Assembly (NCBI GenBank): GCA_963734725.1
Contig: CAVTIX010000002.1
Span: 1-64,000 of the forward strand
DNA length: 64,000 bases
Reading direction: 5' to 3'
Source of the DNA: DASXKD01 sp963734725
GTDB lineage: Bacteria; Actinomycetota; Actinomycetes; Streptosporangiales; Streptosporangiaceae
In this document: positions 50,897-60,207 of the stretch, piece by piece
Layout of the letters: each line of letters begins with the position of its first letter
How positions within the stretch are numbered: position 1 is the first letter of the stretch
Notes under the pieces: generated by a model
What the model was told of the DNA's origin: nothing
Seen by the model: the letters and a program-made list of their open reading frames with translations, nothing else
Databases searched by the model: none
Made by a program: the position numbers and the translations under genes

Positions 50897-51874
50897 TCAG
50901 TGTGAGCGCAGCAGGTATGCGGAAAACTCCGAGGACCACACCTCGCCGTTGTCATCGATAAGGCCATAACGCCGCACCAGGGCCCCCTGCTCGATATCCA
51001 CCTCGATTTCCAGGCCGGAGGCCAGCTTGACGAGTGGCGCCCAGAGCTCCTCCCGCCGCATGAAGTCTTCCAGCTTCTTGTAGTAGGACGCCAGGTCGGG
51101 CTGGATGACTCGCCCGATATCGGTGATTCCCAGTTCCAGCATGCGGCTGAAGGCCATCTCGGACAGGAAGGGATTGCCCGCCGCGTATTTCCATGCGACC
51201 TCGGCCGCGTCGCCCGCAAGCTCCGCGGTGCGGGAAGCCATCGCCCTGACCTGCTCATAGTCCATCGGGCGCAAATAGATCGAATCGCAAACGCCCGCGA
51301 AGGTCGACACGTCCGCAGCCTGCACCTCGATGCGATCGATCGGGGAACGGGCTACCGCCAGGGCCGCCATGGGGATCCGGTCCGGATAGTAGACGAGTTC
51401 CCGCAGCAGGTTGAGGAACTGACGGGCATCGGGGAAATACTTGATCTTGTCGAATTCGTCCAGGACGACTACCAGCTGGCCCCCCGATCTGCCCAGCCGC
51501 AAGAGCGCGTCACGGATCCTCCGGTACAGGTCGTGAATCGCGACCTCCTGGGCGCCGTTTTCGCTGCCTCCGGTGGTGAACGTCGTGTTCAACACCGTGT
51601 CCGGCGGGCAGATCGCCAGGATGTCCTGCAGCGCTTCGGCGCCGGAGCGAACCCCAGCGAGGCTGACCCAGCCGGTCCGGGTCCCCTCAGGCGCTTCTTT
51701 GAGGATCTCGTTGGCCAGCGACGACTTCCCCATGCGCGTCAAGCCGATGAGCGCAGCGCTGCTACAGGCCTCGTAAAGGCGCCGCCGGAGCGATGCGCGT
51801 TCTTGTTCGCGGCCGACAAACCGCTCATCCGACGCTATGGTCCCGTACCTGACAAAGGGATTAGGAGTGGTCAT
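50897..51874 (-). CDS. GRE-type P-loop ATPase (short paralogue)
   Basis: 325 residues. NPFVRYGTIASDERFVGREQERASLRRRL precedes Walker A GLTRMGKS (44-51); Walker B LVVVLDEFD (134-142) follows; the sensor-like stretch AALAVARSPIDRI and a winged-helix-like end (GLIDDNGEVWSSEFSAYLL) complete an archaeal-type STAND/AAA_16-like ATPase. It shares the NP[FY]xRYxG...FxGRxE start with its upstream partner, so the two are paralogues. The start overlaps that gene's stop by 4 bp. A scaffold or signal-transducing role is likely for this class; the process is unknown. Confidence 0.85.
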   Translation of the reverse strand: MTTPNPFVRYGTIASDERFVGREQERASLRRRLYEACSSAALIGLTRMGKSSLANEILKEAPEGTRTGWVSLAGVRSGAEALQDILAICPPDTVLNTTFTTGGSENGAQEVAIHDLYRRIRDALLRLGRSGGQLVVVLDEFDKIKYFPDARQFLNLLRELVYYPDRIPMAALAVARSPIDRIEVQAADVSTFAGVCDSIYLRPMDYEQVRAMASRTAELAGDAAEVAWKYAAGNPFLSEMAFSRMLELGITDIGRVIQPDLASYYKKLEDFMRREELWAPLVKLASGLEIEVDIEQGALVRRYGLIDDNGEVWSSEFSAYLLRSH

Positions 51875-54159
51875 GGCACATTCCCGACATTATTGGCTCT
51901 CAGCCACTCAGCGAACAGCTGGACACGAATGCGCAGCTGCCCGCTTGCATCCTGCTCGAGCACCTCGCGGGCAAGGAGGTCGCGCACCAGCGCCGCATCC
52001 TCCTGCCCGACTTCTCGTGACGTGACCGACCGCGTCAGCGCGACGCGGGTCAGCAGCTCCAGGTACTTCTCCCTCGGCACCAGGGCAACCGACTCCCCGC
52101 CAGCGGTGATGAGCGGGTCGAACTTATCCATGGTCAGCGCCGAAGGCCCCGTCGTCAGGGTGACCAGGACATCGCCGACCACTGATTCGGTGATGAACGC
52201 CAGCCGGTTCCTGTTGAGGTGCTGGACCAGGCGGTCGCAGAAGATCTGCAGGTAAAAGGGGCTCCCGGCGGTCAGGCTGATCAGCCGGTCCAGGGATGCG
52301 CCTTTGTACCTTGACTCCCCGGAGATCCTGATCGGCTCCTCGGCGAGCGCGCGGGCTTCCTCCGCGCTGAGGTAGCTGATCCGCTCGTCGTGAGTGACGC
52401 CGAACTCGTTAGGATAGGCCTCCTTGAAGCGGGGCATCGTGTCCTGGCCGATCAGCACGGCATCGAATGTCCTGCTCTCAAGCAGCGATTTCCATTGCCG
52501 CATGAACGCGGGCGTGAGCAGCCCCTCGCGTATGTACTCGTAGACGTAGGTGAATTCGTCGATGAGGAAAATGGGCCGGACGTCGCGCCAGCCCTTCCGC
52601 GCCTGGATCAGGTGGGTGGAGGCGAGCACGCTGCGGCGGAAGCTTTCAATGGGTGAGGCTTCGACCTGGAAGTCCCGCGGCCAGTTGTGCTCGAGTACGT
52701 CGGTCATGTCAAAGTCATGCACGAGCCGCTCGTACAGCGCGTCGATGCAGGCCTGAACGAAGCTGCGCTCCGCCTTGGTGGTGTCGATGGTCCCCAGGCT
52801 GAGGTGGACGGCGAAGTTCGGCGGCCCGAGGCGTTTTGCCAGCTGCCGGAGCACCGAAGACTTCCCGGATCGTTTCTGCCCGTAGAGCACGAAACACTGG
52901 CCGAGCGGCCCGCTGGTGAGCTCGTGGTAAATGCGGTCGAGGAGCTCTTGGCGGCCGAAGAACATCTTCTGCTCCTCGACCGGGGTGCCGCCGGAATACC
53001 GGGTGTAGGGGTTGGTGACGCTCACAAATCCGCGGGCTGGCTCGAGCACGGCCACCACGGTCCGTGCGGGGCTTTCTGCGATCTGGCCGTTGGCGCCCCG
53101 GAACCGCAGGCCCAGGGACATCGTGACCTCGCCCATGCCCAGCGCCAGGTCCGAGACCTTCAGCCGCTGCACCAGCTCCCGGGTCTCACCCGGCCGCAGC
53201 GTCTGCAGAAACCCCGTCTGCCCGTACGCGCGCAGGCCGGGCGCGTTCTTGAGCAGCAGCTGGACGGCCTCCACCGGGGCATCCCCGGCGGGGAGCTCAA
53301 CCATCATGGTCAGGAGGAAAGTCTGGTCATCTCCTATGTAGAAGCGCTCTTTGGAAGTGGCGCCGACAAAGTCAGGAGACGAGACGGCGCTGCGGACGTG
53401 CCGGGAGTGCTCGGTGTCCGCCACGTACGTGAGCTGGCGCAGCAGGGTGCGGAAATACGATGGCGGGCTCTGCCCCGAGCTGATCACCGAATCCAGCGCC
53501 GAGGTCGCCGCGGCGATATTCTGACGAGCCTGTTCGTAGACGGATTCATGGCGCTCGTAGTCGTTTTCCAGCAGTTGTTCGGCCACCACGTCGAGGGCTT
53601 CCGCGATGGAGCTTCTGAGCTGGCCCGACGGCCCTCTGCCGGCCTTTTCCATCAAGAGTCTCGTGCGAAGATCGAGGAGCAGCGCGGCGGAAACATCGCT
53701 GCCCTTCTCATTGATATACGTGGAATAAAATGACTCGGCATTCACCGGAGGGCTGCCGGTGACGTTGCCCGGGGGGCTCGCGGTCAGGTTCGCGCGGGGA
53801 CCCGGGGTCACCGTCGGCGCCACAGGGGCGTGGGTGTCCGTTCGGGCTGGAGCGCGCTCGCTGCCGCGGAGGGGCTGGTCTGCGCCCGCGAGAGGGCGGG
53901 CCGAGAGGATGGCTCTGGGCGGGACGGTTAGCTGGCGGCCGTCATCCAGCTGGAGCACCAGCTGATCGGGCCGGACGGACAGGATTCGCGCTTTTCGCAC
54001 CCAGCGCTGCGCACCCTGCAGCGTGATTTCGTACTCCGCGCCAGCTCTCAGGTTAAGACTCGTGGCCACGGCCCCCTCCGCCGGTGAGTGGCACACCACA
54101 GCCCACAGCCCGCGGGGGCCCATGGTCAGCTGGCCATTGTGAGTACGCAGTTTTGACAT
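51871..54159 (-). CDS. Multidomain GRE-type P-loop ATPase with beta-rich N-terminus
   Basis: 762 residues. Residues 1-95 look like a small beta-barrel (YEITLQGAQRWVRKARILSVRPDQLVLQLDDGRQLTVPPRAIL). A Pro-rich linker, a helical region (about 140-255) and an Ig/CARDB-like beta domain (270-375) follow. The ATPase starts at NPYTRYSGGTPVEEQKMFFGRQEL, with Walker A GQKRSGKS (427-434) and Walker B PIFLIDEFTYV (529-539), ending in a winged helix. It is coupled by a 4-bp overlap to the shorter ATPase. The plan suits a STAND-type switch whose beta domains sense a ligand or partner. I use ATG 54159; ATG 54174 is in frame. Confidence 0.82.
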   Translation of the reverse strand: MSKLRTHNGQLTMGPRGLWAVVCHSPAEGAVATSLNLRAGAEYEITLQGAQRWVRKARILSVRPDQLVLQLDDGRQLTVPPRAILSARPLAGADQPLRGSERAPARTDTHAPVAPTVTPGPRANLTASPPGNVTGSPPVNAESFYSTYINEKGSDVSAALLLDLRTRLLMEKAGRGPSGQLRSSIAEALDVVAEQLLENDYERHESVYEQARQNIAAATSALDSVISSGQSPPSYFRTLLRQLTYVADTEHSRHVRSAVSSPDFVGATSKERFYIGDDQTFLLTMMVELPAGDAPVEAVQLLLKNAPGLRAYGQTGFLQTLRPGETRELVQRLKVSDLALGMGEVTMSLGLRFRGANGQIAESPARTVVAVLEPARGFVSVTNPYTRYSGGTPVEEQKMFFGRQELLDRIYHELTSGPLGQCFVLYGQKRSGKSSVLRQLAKRLGPPNFAVHLSLGTIDTTKAERSFVQACIDALYERLVHDFDMTDVLEHNWPRDFQVEASPIESFRRSVLASTHLIQARKGWRDVRPIFLIDEFTYVYEYIREGLLTPAFMRQWKSLLESRTFDAVLIGQDTMPRFKEAYPNEFGVTHDERISYLSAEEARALAEEPIRISGESRYKGASLDRLISLTAGSPFYLQIFCDRLVQHLNRNRLAFITESVVGDVLVTLTTGPSALTMDKFDPLITAGGESVALVPREKYLELLTRVALTRSVTSREVGQEDAALVRDLLAREVLEQDASGQLRIRVQLFAEWLRANNVGNVP

Positions 54160-54364
54160 TACCTCGCGGCCCACTCGGGGTGCTATGCCTTACTGGCCGG
54201 CCCATCCAAGGATGCAGGCGGGGCTGCGTAGGCTTTGACGATGATGCAGCGGCCAGGTATGGGGGTTAGCCGGTGTGCGACCAGCGGGCCAATTATCGGC
54301 CGGGTCTCATGACGATTCTGATCGCAGCCCGGTGGGCGGCCTGCTGATGCTGTCAGGTGAGGCG

Positions 54365-55195
54365 ATGCAACCGCTGTGGCCATGGCTGCACGTGTACGCC
54401 CTCAGTGCTGCCAGGCATGCCCAGGCAGCAAGATCACCCAATACCTGGACCATCGCGGCGTTCGTTGTCGCCGCGGTCGGTTCCGGCATCGTGGCATGGC
54501 AGGCCTGGGAAACGCACCGTACGACAAGCCTCAGCCAGAAGGCGCTGGACGCTTCCGCGGCGCTTGCCATTGACAGCGCGCGCAGCCGGCTGGACCAGGA
54601 CGCGCCGCGGGTCGACGTGTACGTCGAGGGGGTGTCGATCCTCACCGCTGGTCTCGCGGACCTGCCCGGCGCTCAGATCGAGCCCGGCGCGCGATGGAAC
54701 CTCAGCCAGGACGCCGCCAGATCGCTCCAGGTCCAGGCGCGGGTCAAGGTGAGGAACCTGATGGGCGACAGGACCACCCATCTGAAGGTCACCGGCCTGC
54801 ACGACCCCGCCATGCACGCCGGCACCGAGGTCCTGCTCCTTCCCACGACGGAACGGATCTACTTCCTGACGGCCACGTTCACGCTGGGTCAATGGGCGGA
54901 GAACTGGGAGTCACACCGAGACGGCGAGCGTCCGCCCAATGTCGCGGAAGGCTGCGTCATATCCGGCGACGACAGGGACGAAGGAGTAGTTGACAGGTGG
55001 CCCTTGCGCCTGGCCGCCTGGCCGATCCAGCCGGACGGGGACTCAGACGGCACATGGCAGCTGGCGGCAGGAACGGCGGGCAAGGATTGGTTCATCATCG
55101 CAATGCGCCCGCTCCGCGAGCGCAGTTACTGGATCTCCCAGCGGAGAGGGATCCCGCTGCCGGATCTTCCCGAACGACAGGCCCCGGACCGTTGA
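54365..55195 (+). CDS. Single-pass membrane protein of unknown function
   Basis: 276 residues. An N-terminal helix (TWTIAAFVVAAVGSGIVAWQAW) is followed by a polar linker and a domain of about 200 residues without a recognised family: APRVDVYVEGVSILTAGLADLPGAQIEPGARWNLS, LQVQARVKVRNLMGDRTTHLKVTGLHD, RSYWISQRRGIPLPDLPERQ. The strand-rich pattern suggests a beta-sandwich. ATG 54365 follows AGGTGA; ATG 54347 is an alternative. It is divergent from the paired ATPase genes across a 205-base gap that likely holds promoters for both. The stop falls in the first unit of a tandem repeat. Confidence 0.7.
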   Translation: MQPLWPWLHVYALSAARHAQAARSPNTWTIAAFVVAAVGSGIVAWQAWETHRTTSLSQKALDASAALAIDSARSRLDQDAPRVDVYVEGVSILTAGLADLPGAQIEPGARWNLSQDAARSLQVQARVKVRNLMGDRTTHLKVTGLHDPAMHAGTEVLLLPTTERIYFLTATFTLGQWAENWESHRDGERPPNVAEGCVISGDDRDEGVVDRWPLRLAAWPIQPDGDSDGTWQLAAGTAGKDWFIIAMRPLRERSYWISQRRGIPLPDLPERQAPDR

Positions 55196-55269
55196 CGGCA
55201 GCTGCCTGCGCCGTTGGCGGCAGCTGCCCGCGCCGTTGACCGCAGCTGCCGGCGCCGTTGACCGCAGCC
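55189..55269. repeat. 22-bp tandem repeat spanning a stop codon
   Basis: Units at 55189-55210, 55211-55232, 55233-55254 and a partial one at 55255-55269 are close to CCGTTGACCGCAGCTGCCGGCG. The TGA in the first unit is the stop of the membrane-protein gene. Confidence 0.9.
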
Positions 55270-55294
55270 AATGTGAAAAAGAAGCGGCGAGCCA

Positions 55295-55325
55295 TTGACA
55301 CCGCGCCAAAACGCGGCGCTAACTG
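55295..55325 (+). promoter_or_regulatory. Candidate promoter of the Fn3-like protein gene
   Basis: TTGACA at 55295-55300 and TAACTG at 55320-55325 are spaced by 19 bases, slightly long. The spacer contains a small CCGCG-CGCGG inverted repeat. It would give a leader of about 55 bases. Confidence 0.35.
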
Positions 55326-55388
55326 AAACCCACAAACCCCGCGTGGCTGCTGAGGCATGCCGTGCCTCCAGCTCGAATGGGGAACGTG

Positions 55389-56327
55389 ATGACAGACCCG
55401 GAGGCCACCCGGCAGGGCCCGCCAGCTACGTCCGTCCCGGCCGCTCCCGGGCCCCTGGCCAGCGCGCAGAGCCCTGTCACCGATCATGAACCTGCTGTTG
55501 CCCAGGCTCCGGTCGATGCGCCCCCGCGCAGGCGGCGGCGATGGCCGCTGGTCACGCTCGTGGCCGTGATCGTGGTGGCTGCCCTGGCCGGTGGCCTGGT
55601 GGCCTGGGCCCCGTGGACCCAGCCGCCGGTGCTGCGCCCGGCCGGGCTGGCGGCTGGCCCCGCCACCGCCAACTCGATCTCGTTCCGCTGGGCGCGCCCG
55701 GCCACGGGCCCGCTGCCGGACAAGTACCTGATCCTGAGCGACGGCAGAGCCGCGGGGACGGTCGCCGGGACGGCTACGTCCTACCGGCAGGCAGGCCTGA
55801 CCCCGGCTAGCACCTACCAGTACCGCGTGGTGGCGCTGCGGGGCGGTAAGCGGTCCCCCCAGTCCGCCGCTCTCGCGGTGAGTACCATCACCCCGCCCGT
55901 GTCCCAGGCACGCTTGCAGGGACTATGGAACATCTACTCTAAAACCATCCGCCACACGTCCCATGGCCGGAGCGGGACGCTGACCTGGGACTTCATCCCG
56001 TCGTGCGCGACCGGCGTCTGCGACGTGGTAGCGCACGTGAAGGACGGCAAGTACTCGTTCACGGTGACGCTGACCCCTACCGGTGGGGTGTACCGGGGGC
56101 GAACCGTAGCCAACTTCGGTCCCTGCGGGCCGCGTGGCAGTTCGATCCCCGACCCGGCAACGGTGAAGCTCCGGCTACGCGCCACCAATGCGGTGGGGGA
56201 GGGCCAGGCGTGGACTGCCATCTCAGTGACCGGCGCCATGGTCGGCAGTTACAAGTACGTCTCCTCCGCCACCTTCTATTGCCCCGCCTCCGGCTTCAAG
56301 GCCGCCCTCAGCGGAAACCCCAATTAG
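55389..56327 (+). CDS. Membrane-anchored protein with fibronectin-type-III-like domain
   Basis: 312 residues. A Pro-rich cytoplasmic part ends in PPRRRRRW; one membrane helix follows (PLVTLVAVIVVAALAGGLVAWAPW). Outside, an Fn3-like domain reads PVLRPAGLAAGPATANSISFRWARPATGPLPDKYLILSDGRAAGTVAGTATSYRQAGLTPASTYQYRVVALRGGKRS. The last 140 residues form a beta-rich domain with paired cysteines (SCATGVCDV, FGPCGPRGS) typical of exported actinobacterial proteins. ATG 55389 is preceded by GGGGA. Function is unknown; it lies next to the divergent membrane-protein/ATPase locus. Confidence 0.8.
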   Translation: MTDPEATRQGPPATSVPAAPGPLASAQSPVTDHEPAVAQAPVDAPPRRRRRWPLVTLVAVIVVAALAGGLVAWAPWTQPPVLRPAGLAAGPATANSISFRWARPATGPLPDKYLILSDGRAAGTVAGTATSYRQAGLTPASTYQYRVVALRGGKRSPQSAALAVSTITPPVSQARLQGLWNIYSKTIRHTSHGRSGTLTWDFIPSCATGVCDVVAHVKDGKYSFTVTLTPTGGVYRGRTVANFGPCGPRGSSIPDPATVKLRLRATNAVGEGQAWTAISVTGAMVGSYKYVSSATFYCPASGFKAALSGNPN

Positions 56328-56362
56328 CTCGCTGACCGGATCAAGCCATAGCTCCGGTGACG

Positions 56363-58603
56363 TCACGACAGCAGGTCCGACGCTGCCTTCTCGATGCCGG
56401 CCTCGGATACCAGCACGTGGGCAGCGGCGTCGCCGAGCGGGATGAAGCTGTCCATGGCGGTGACCCGCGCGGCCCGGCCGCCGTAGCCAGCGTCGGCCAG
56501 CGCGGTGATCACGGCTTCCGAGACGCCGCCGGAGCGGCGGGTCTCGTCGACGACGAGGACCCGTCCGGTCGCGTCAGCCTCCCGCAGCAGGTCGCCGACG
56601 GGCAGCGGGGCCAGCCACCGCAGGTCCAGGACCCGCGCGCCGATCCCGGTCTCGGCCAGCCGCCTGGCCACCCGCAGCGACATCGGCACCCCGTTGCCGA
56701 AGGTCACCAGCGTGAGGTCCGAGCCATCGCCGTAGGTGCGGCCGCGGCCGATCGGCACGTGCGCGTCGGCCCATCGTTCGGGGGCGGGATACGGACACAG
56801 CCAGCCCCCATCGCCGGGCTCATACAGGTCGCGCGTGTGGTACAGGGCGATCGGCTCCAGGAAGACGCAGACCGAGCCGTCAACGTCGGCGGCAGCCAGG
56901 CAGGTCCGCAGCATCGCCGCCGCGTCGTCACCGCGGGCCGGCACGGCGACGACGAGGCCAGGGATGTCGCGCAGCACGGCGACCGCGTTGTCGTTGTGAA
57001 AGTGCCCACCGAAGCCCTTCTGGTAGGCCAGGCCCGCCACCCGCACCACCATGGGGTTGCGGAACTGCCCGATGGAGAAGAACTGCAGGCTGGCCGCCTC
57101 GCCGCGGAGCTGGTCCTCGGCGTTGTGCAGGTAGGCGAGGTACTGGATCTCCGGCACCGGAAGCAGTCCGGTGACTCCGGCGCCGAGCCCGAGCCCGAGG
57201 ATCGACTGCTCATCGAGCAGCGTGTCGAACACCCGACCGGCGCCGAACCGGCGGGTCAGGCCGCGGGTGACTCCGTAGACCCCGCCTTTGCGCCCCACGT
57301 CCTCGCCGAACACCAGCAGGTGCGGGTACGACGCCAGCGCGTCGGCGAGAGCGCGGTTGATGCTGTCTGCGAGCGTGAGCTGTCCCGCAGCCTCGGGCGG
57401 CCGGTCGCCGAAGGCTCGCGCGCGCGCCTGGTCATCGCCGGCTTGCGCCGCGCGCCGTGCCACATGATCAGGATGGCGCGGCGCGAGCGGCGCGGCGATC
57501 TCCGCGCCGCTGGCCAGGCGCCTGTGCGTGACGGCGCCGTCGGCGAGGGCGCGGACCCGCGCGCGCATCGCCTCATAACGATCCACGACCTCGGCGGGGG
57601 TGAGCAGCCCCGCGCCGACGAGCAGTCGTGCGGCGCCGAGCAGCGGGTCGCGGTCGTGCTCCGCGGTGATCTCACCGGAGCTGCGGTAGCTCACCTCGGC
57701 GTCGGAACCGGCGTGCGCCATGAATCGCACGACGCTCACATGCAGGAACGCGGGCGCGCGCTTGGCGCGAACGTAGGCCGCTGCGGCGAGGGCAGCGTCA
57801 TAACAGGCGGCGAGGTCGGCGCCATCAGCGAAGAAGTACCGCATCGGCGGCCGGCCGGAGTATGTCGCCGCGATCCAGCCGGCCGGCGTCCGGACGCTGA
57901 TGCCCAGGCCGTTGTCTTCGCAGACGAACAGCACCGGCATCGGCAGTCCCTGGTAGGCGACCTGGCAGGCGGTGTTGATGGCGCCGGTCGCGGTCGAGTG
58001 GTTGGCCGAGGCGTCGCCGAAACTGGTCACCGCGATCGCATCGCCCGGCCACTGCGACGTCACGCCGAGCTTGCGGGCGCGGTCGATGGCAAAGGCGACA
58101 CCGACCGCGCGCGGCAGGTGGGAGGCGATGGTCGACGTCTGCGGGATCACCGCGAGGCCAGCGTGGCCGAAGACTTTGTGCCTGCCGCCGGCGATCGGCT
58201 CGTCGGCCGCCGTTACCAGGCCGAGCAGGACGTCGCGCAGCGGGTCGGTGCCACCCACCTGGGCGGCGCGCGCGAGGTAGAACGCGCCGGAGCGGTAATG
58301 CAGCAGGGCCGGGTCCGTCGGGCGCAGGGCGGCCGCCACCGCCGCGTTGGCCTCGTGCCCCGACGACCCGATCGTGTAAAAGCCCTGGCCAGCCGCCCGC
58401 AGGTAGCGGGCGGCAAGGTCGAGATGGCGGTTGCCGAGCTGCGCGTCGAACAGCTCCAGCGCCAGGCCGCCGGTGAGCCGGCTGCCCGGCCGCACCGGCT
58501 CTGCCGGGTCAGCCGGGCGCGCCCGGGGGGCAGCGGCTTCCAGCGCCGTGGTCTTCACCAGGAAGTGCTGATCGAGCGCCTCCTCAGGCGATGGCCCGCC
58601 CAT
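56363..58603 (-). CDS. Fused alpha-beta E1 component of a 2-oxoacid dehydrogenase
   Basis: 746 residues combining both E1 chains. The alpha part has FYTIGSSGHEANAAVAAALRPTDPALLHYRSGAFYLAR and the thiamine diphosphate motif GDASANHSTATGAINTACQ, with VLFVCEDNGLGIS. The beta part starts near LTLADSINRALADALASYPHLLVFGEDVGRKGGVYGVT and ends with VLVVDETRRSGGVSEAVITALADAGY. It should decarboxylate a 2-oxoacid and pass the acyl group to a lipoyl E2, which is not in the window. ATG 58603 follows GGGAGGGGGA. It starts 20 bases after the aldehyde dehydrogenase stop, so the substrate is likely 2-oxoadipate or another lysine-derived oxoacid; that is inference. Confidence 0.9.
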   Translation of the reverse strand: MGGPSPEEALDQHFLVKTTALEAAAPRARPADPAEPVRPGSRLTGGLALELFDAQLGNRHLDLAARYLRAAGQGFYTIGSSGHEANAAVAAALRPTDPALLHYRSGAFYLARAAQVGGTDPLRDVLLGLVTAADEPIAGGRHKVFGHAGLAVIPQTSTIASHLPRAVGVAFAIDRARKLGVTSQWPGDAIAVTSFGDASANHSTATGAINTACQVAYQGLPMPVLFVCEDNGLGISVRTPAGWIAATYSGRPPMRYFFADGADLAACYDAALAAAAYVRAKRAPAFLHVSVVRFMAHAGSDAEVSYRSSGEITAEHDRDPLLGAARLLVGAGLLTPAEVVDRYEAMRARVRALADGAVTHRRLASGAEIAAPLAPRHPDHVARRAAQAGDDQARARAFGDRPPEAAGQLTLADSINRALADALASYPHLLVFGEDVGRKGGVYGVTRGLTRRFGAGRVFDTLLDEQSILGLGLGAGVTGLLPVPEIQYLAYLHNAEDQLRGEAASLQFFSIGQFRNPMVVRVAGLAYQKGFGGHFHNDNAVAVLRDIPGLVVAVPARGDDAAAMLRTCLAAADVDGSVCVFLEPIALYHTRDLYEPGDGGWLCPYPAPERWADAHVPIGRGRTYGDGSDLTLVTFGNGVPMSLRVARRLAETGIGARVLDLRWLAPLPVGDLLREADATGRVLVVDETRRSGGVSEAVITALADAGYGGRAARVTAMDSFIPLGDAAAHVLVSEAGIEKAASDLLS

Positions 58604-58623
58604 TCCCCCTCCCGGCGCGGGGG

Positions 58624-60183
58624 TCAATCGGCGAGCCGGAACGACTCGTCGGGGGTTAGCTCGGTGACATCCATCTGCGCCTTCTGCAACCGCCCTGAGT
58701 AGTCCCAGTTCATCGACTGCCACCGGGTGAACTGGTCGAGCACCCACACGCCCGACTGGCGCGACCCGTTGCCGGACTTGGCGTTGCCGCCGAACGGCAG
58801 GTGCGCTTCCGCGCCAGAGGTTGAGTTGTTGATGCTCACCATCCCAGCCGAGATGCCCCGGCGGAACGCGAAGACCTCGGCAGGCTCGTTCGTGTAGATC
58901 GACGATGACAGCCCATAGCCGGGGAGGTTGGCCAGCCGGATCGCCTCGCCCAGGTCGCGGTAGGTCGTGACGCCGACGATCGGGCCGAACGTCTCGTTGA
59001 GGAAGATCGCATCGTCCTCGCGCACACCGTCGACGATCACCGGGTGGTAGAAGATCCCGGCGTCCGGATCGCCCGTGAAGCCCTCTCGCGGGTTGGCAGC
59101 CGTGATCTGGCCGGTCGCAGTCGATCCCAGGACGCTGTGGTAGGGCTGGATCCAGCCGATGTAGTCCGCGAACCGCTGGGCGAACTTCTCATCCAGCATC
59201 GGGCCGTACACGACATCGCTGAACGGGTCGCCGACGGTGGCCTGCCGGGTCGCCTTGTCGAAACGCGCGATGAAATCGTCGTGGACGCTCTCGTGCACAA
59301 TCACGGTTCCCAGGGACGTGCATCGCTGCCCGGCGGTGCCGAAGCCGGAGAACAGCGCCGCCTCCACCGCGAGGTCGAGGTCCGCGCTGGGCGTCACGAC
59401 CATCGGGTTCTTCCCGCCCAGCTCCAGGCAGGCCGACTGAAGGTGCCGGCCGGTGAGCTCGCCGATCCGGGACCCGACCGCGCTGGACCCGGTAAAGCCG
59501 ACCTTGTCGACCAGCCCCTCGTCCAGCGCCCGCTCCAGCCCGGCGAAGGTCGTCTCGCCGTCCGCGAGCACGAGGTTCAGCACGCCGTCGGGCAGCCCGC
59601 CGCCGTGCACAAGCAGGTCGAACAGCGCCGCGCCGCACGCCGGGGAGTAGTCGGCCGGCTTCCACACCACGGTGTTGCCGCAGAGCAGGGCCGGGATGAG
59701 ATACCACGACGGCACCGCGACCGGGAAGTTCCCGGCGGTGATGACGCTCACCACGCCAACCGGGTTACGGAACGTGAACAGTTGCTTGTCCGGCATCTCG
59801 CTCGGCACCGTCTGGCCGTAGAGCCTGCGCCCCTCGCCCAGGAAGAAGTCGCAGGTGTCGACGATCTCGCGCACCTCGCCGAGCGCCTCGGGGTACGGTT
59901 TGCCGATCTCCCGGGTCACCAGCCTGGCGAGCGACTCGGCGTTCGCCTCGACCACGCGGCCGATGTGGGCGATCGACCGGCCGCGCACCGGCGCAGGCAC
60001 ATCCGCCCAGGCCGGTTGTGCCCGCCGGGCCGCTCGCGCGGCGGCGACGAACGCGCTCGCGTCCCCTAGCGATACGTCGGCCACAACCTCGCTCGTGCGA
60101 GCGGGGTTGGTGGATGCGATCCGGGCGCCGGTTGCGCCCGCCACCGGAGCTCCGGCAATGATCGAGGTGATGTTGCGGCTCAT
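58624..60183 (-). CDS. Aldehyde dehydrogenase, probable aminoadipate-semialdehyde (piperideine-6-carboxylate) dehydrogenase
   Basis: 519 residues. NAD-binding segment FRNPVGVVSVITAGNFPVAVPSWYLIPALLCGNTVVWKPADYSP, catalytic Glu in CLELGGKNP and catalytic Cys in GTAGQRCTSLG are all present. IGKPYPEALGEVREIVDTCDFFLGEGRRLYGQTVPSE and the C-terminal GAEAHLPFGGNAKSGNGSR resemble Pcd/ALDH7-type enzymes. These oxidise the semialdehyde formed from lysine to 2-aminoadipate. It follows the lysine 6-aminotransferase gene, which makes exactly that semialdehyde. ATG 60183 is chosen; GTG 60186 is adjacent. Confidence 0.9.
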   Translation of the reverse strand: MSRNITSIIAGAPVAGATGARIASTNPARTSEVVADVSLGDASAFVAAARAARRAQPAWADVPAPVRGRSIAHIGRVVEANAESLARLVTREIGKPYPEALGEVREIVDTCDFFLGEGRRLYGQTVPSEMPDKQLFTFRNPVGVVSVITAGNFPVAVPSWYLIPALLCGNTVVWKPADYSPACGAALFDLLVHGGGLPDGVLNLVLADGETTFAGLERALDEGLVDKVGFTGSSAVGSRIGELTGRHLQSACLELGGKNPMVVTPSADLDLAVEAALFSGFGTAGQRCTSLGTVIVHESVHDDFIARFDKATRQATVGDPFSDVVYGPMLDEKFAQRFADYIGWIQPYHSVLGSTATGQITAANPREGFTGDPDAGIFYHPVIVDGVREDDAIFLNETFGPIVGVTTYRDLGEAIRLANLPGYGLSSSIYTNEPAEVFAFRRGISAGMVSINNSTSGAEAHLPFGGNAKSGNGSRQSGVWVLDQFTRWQSMNWDYSGRLQKAQMDVTELTPDESFRLAD

Positions 60184-60207
60184 CACGACCTCAGTTCGTC
60201 AATGTCG

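Noticed and set aside
48960..50969. 669-codon plus-strand ORF opposite the ABC gene
   Set aside because: No recognisable domain, Gln/Arg/Gly-biased, and fully antisense to a canonical ABC exporter.
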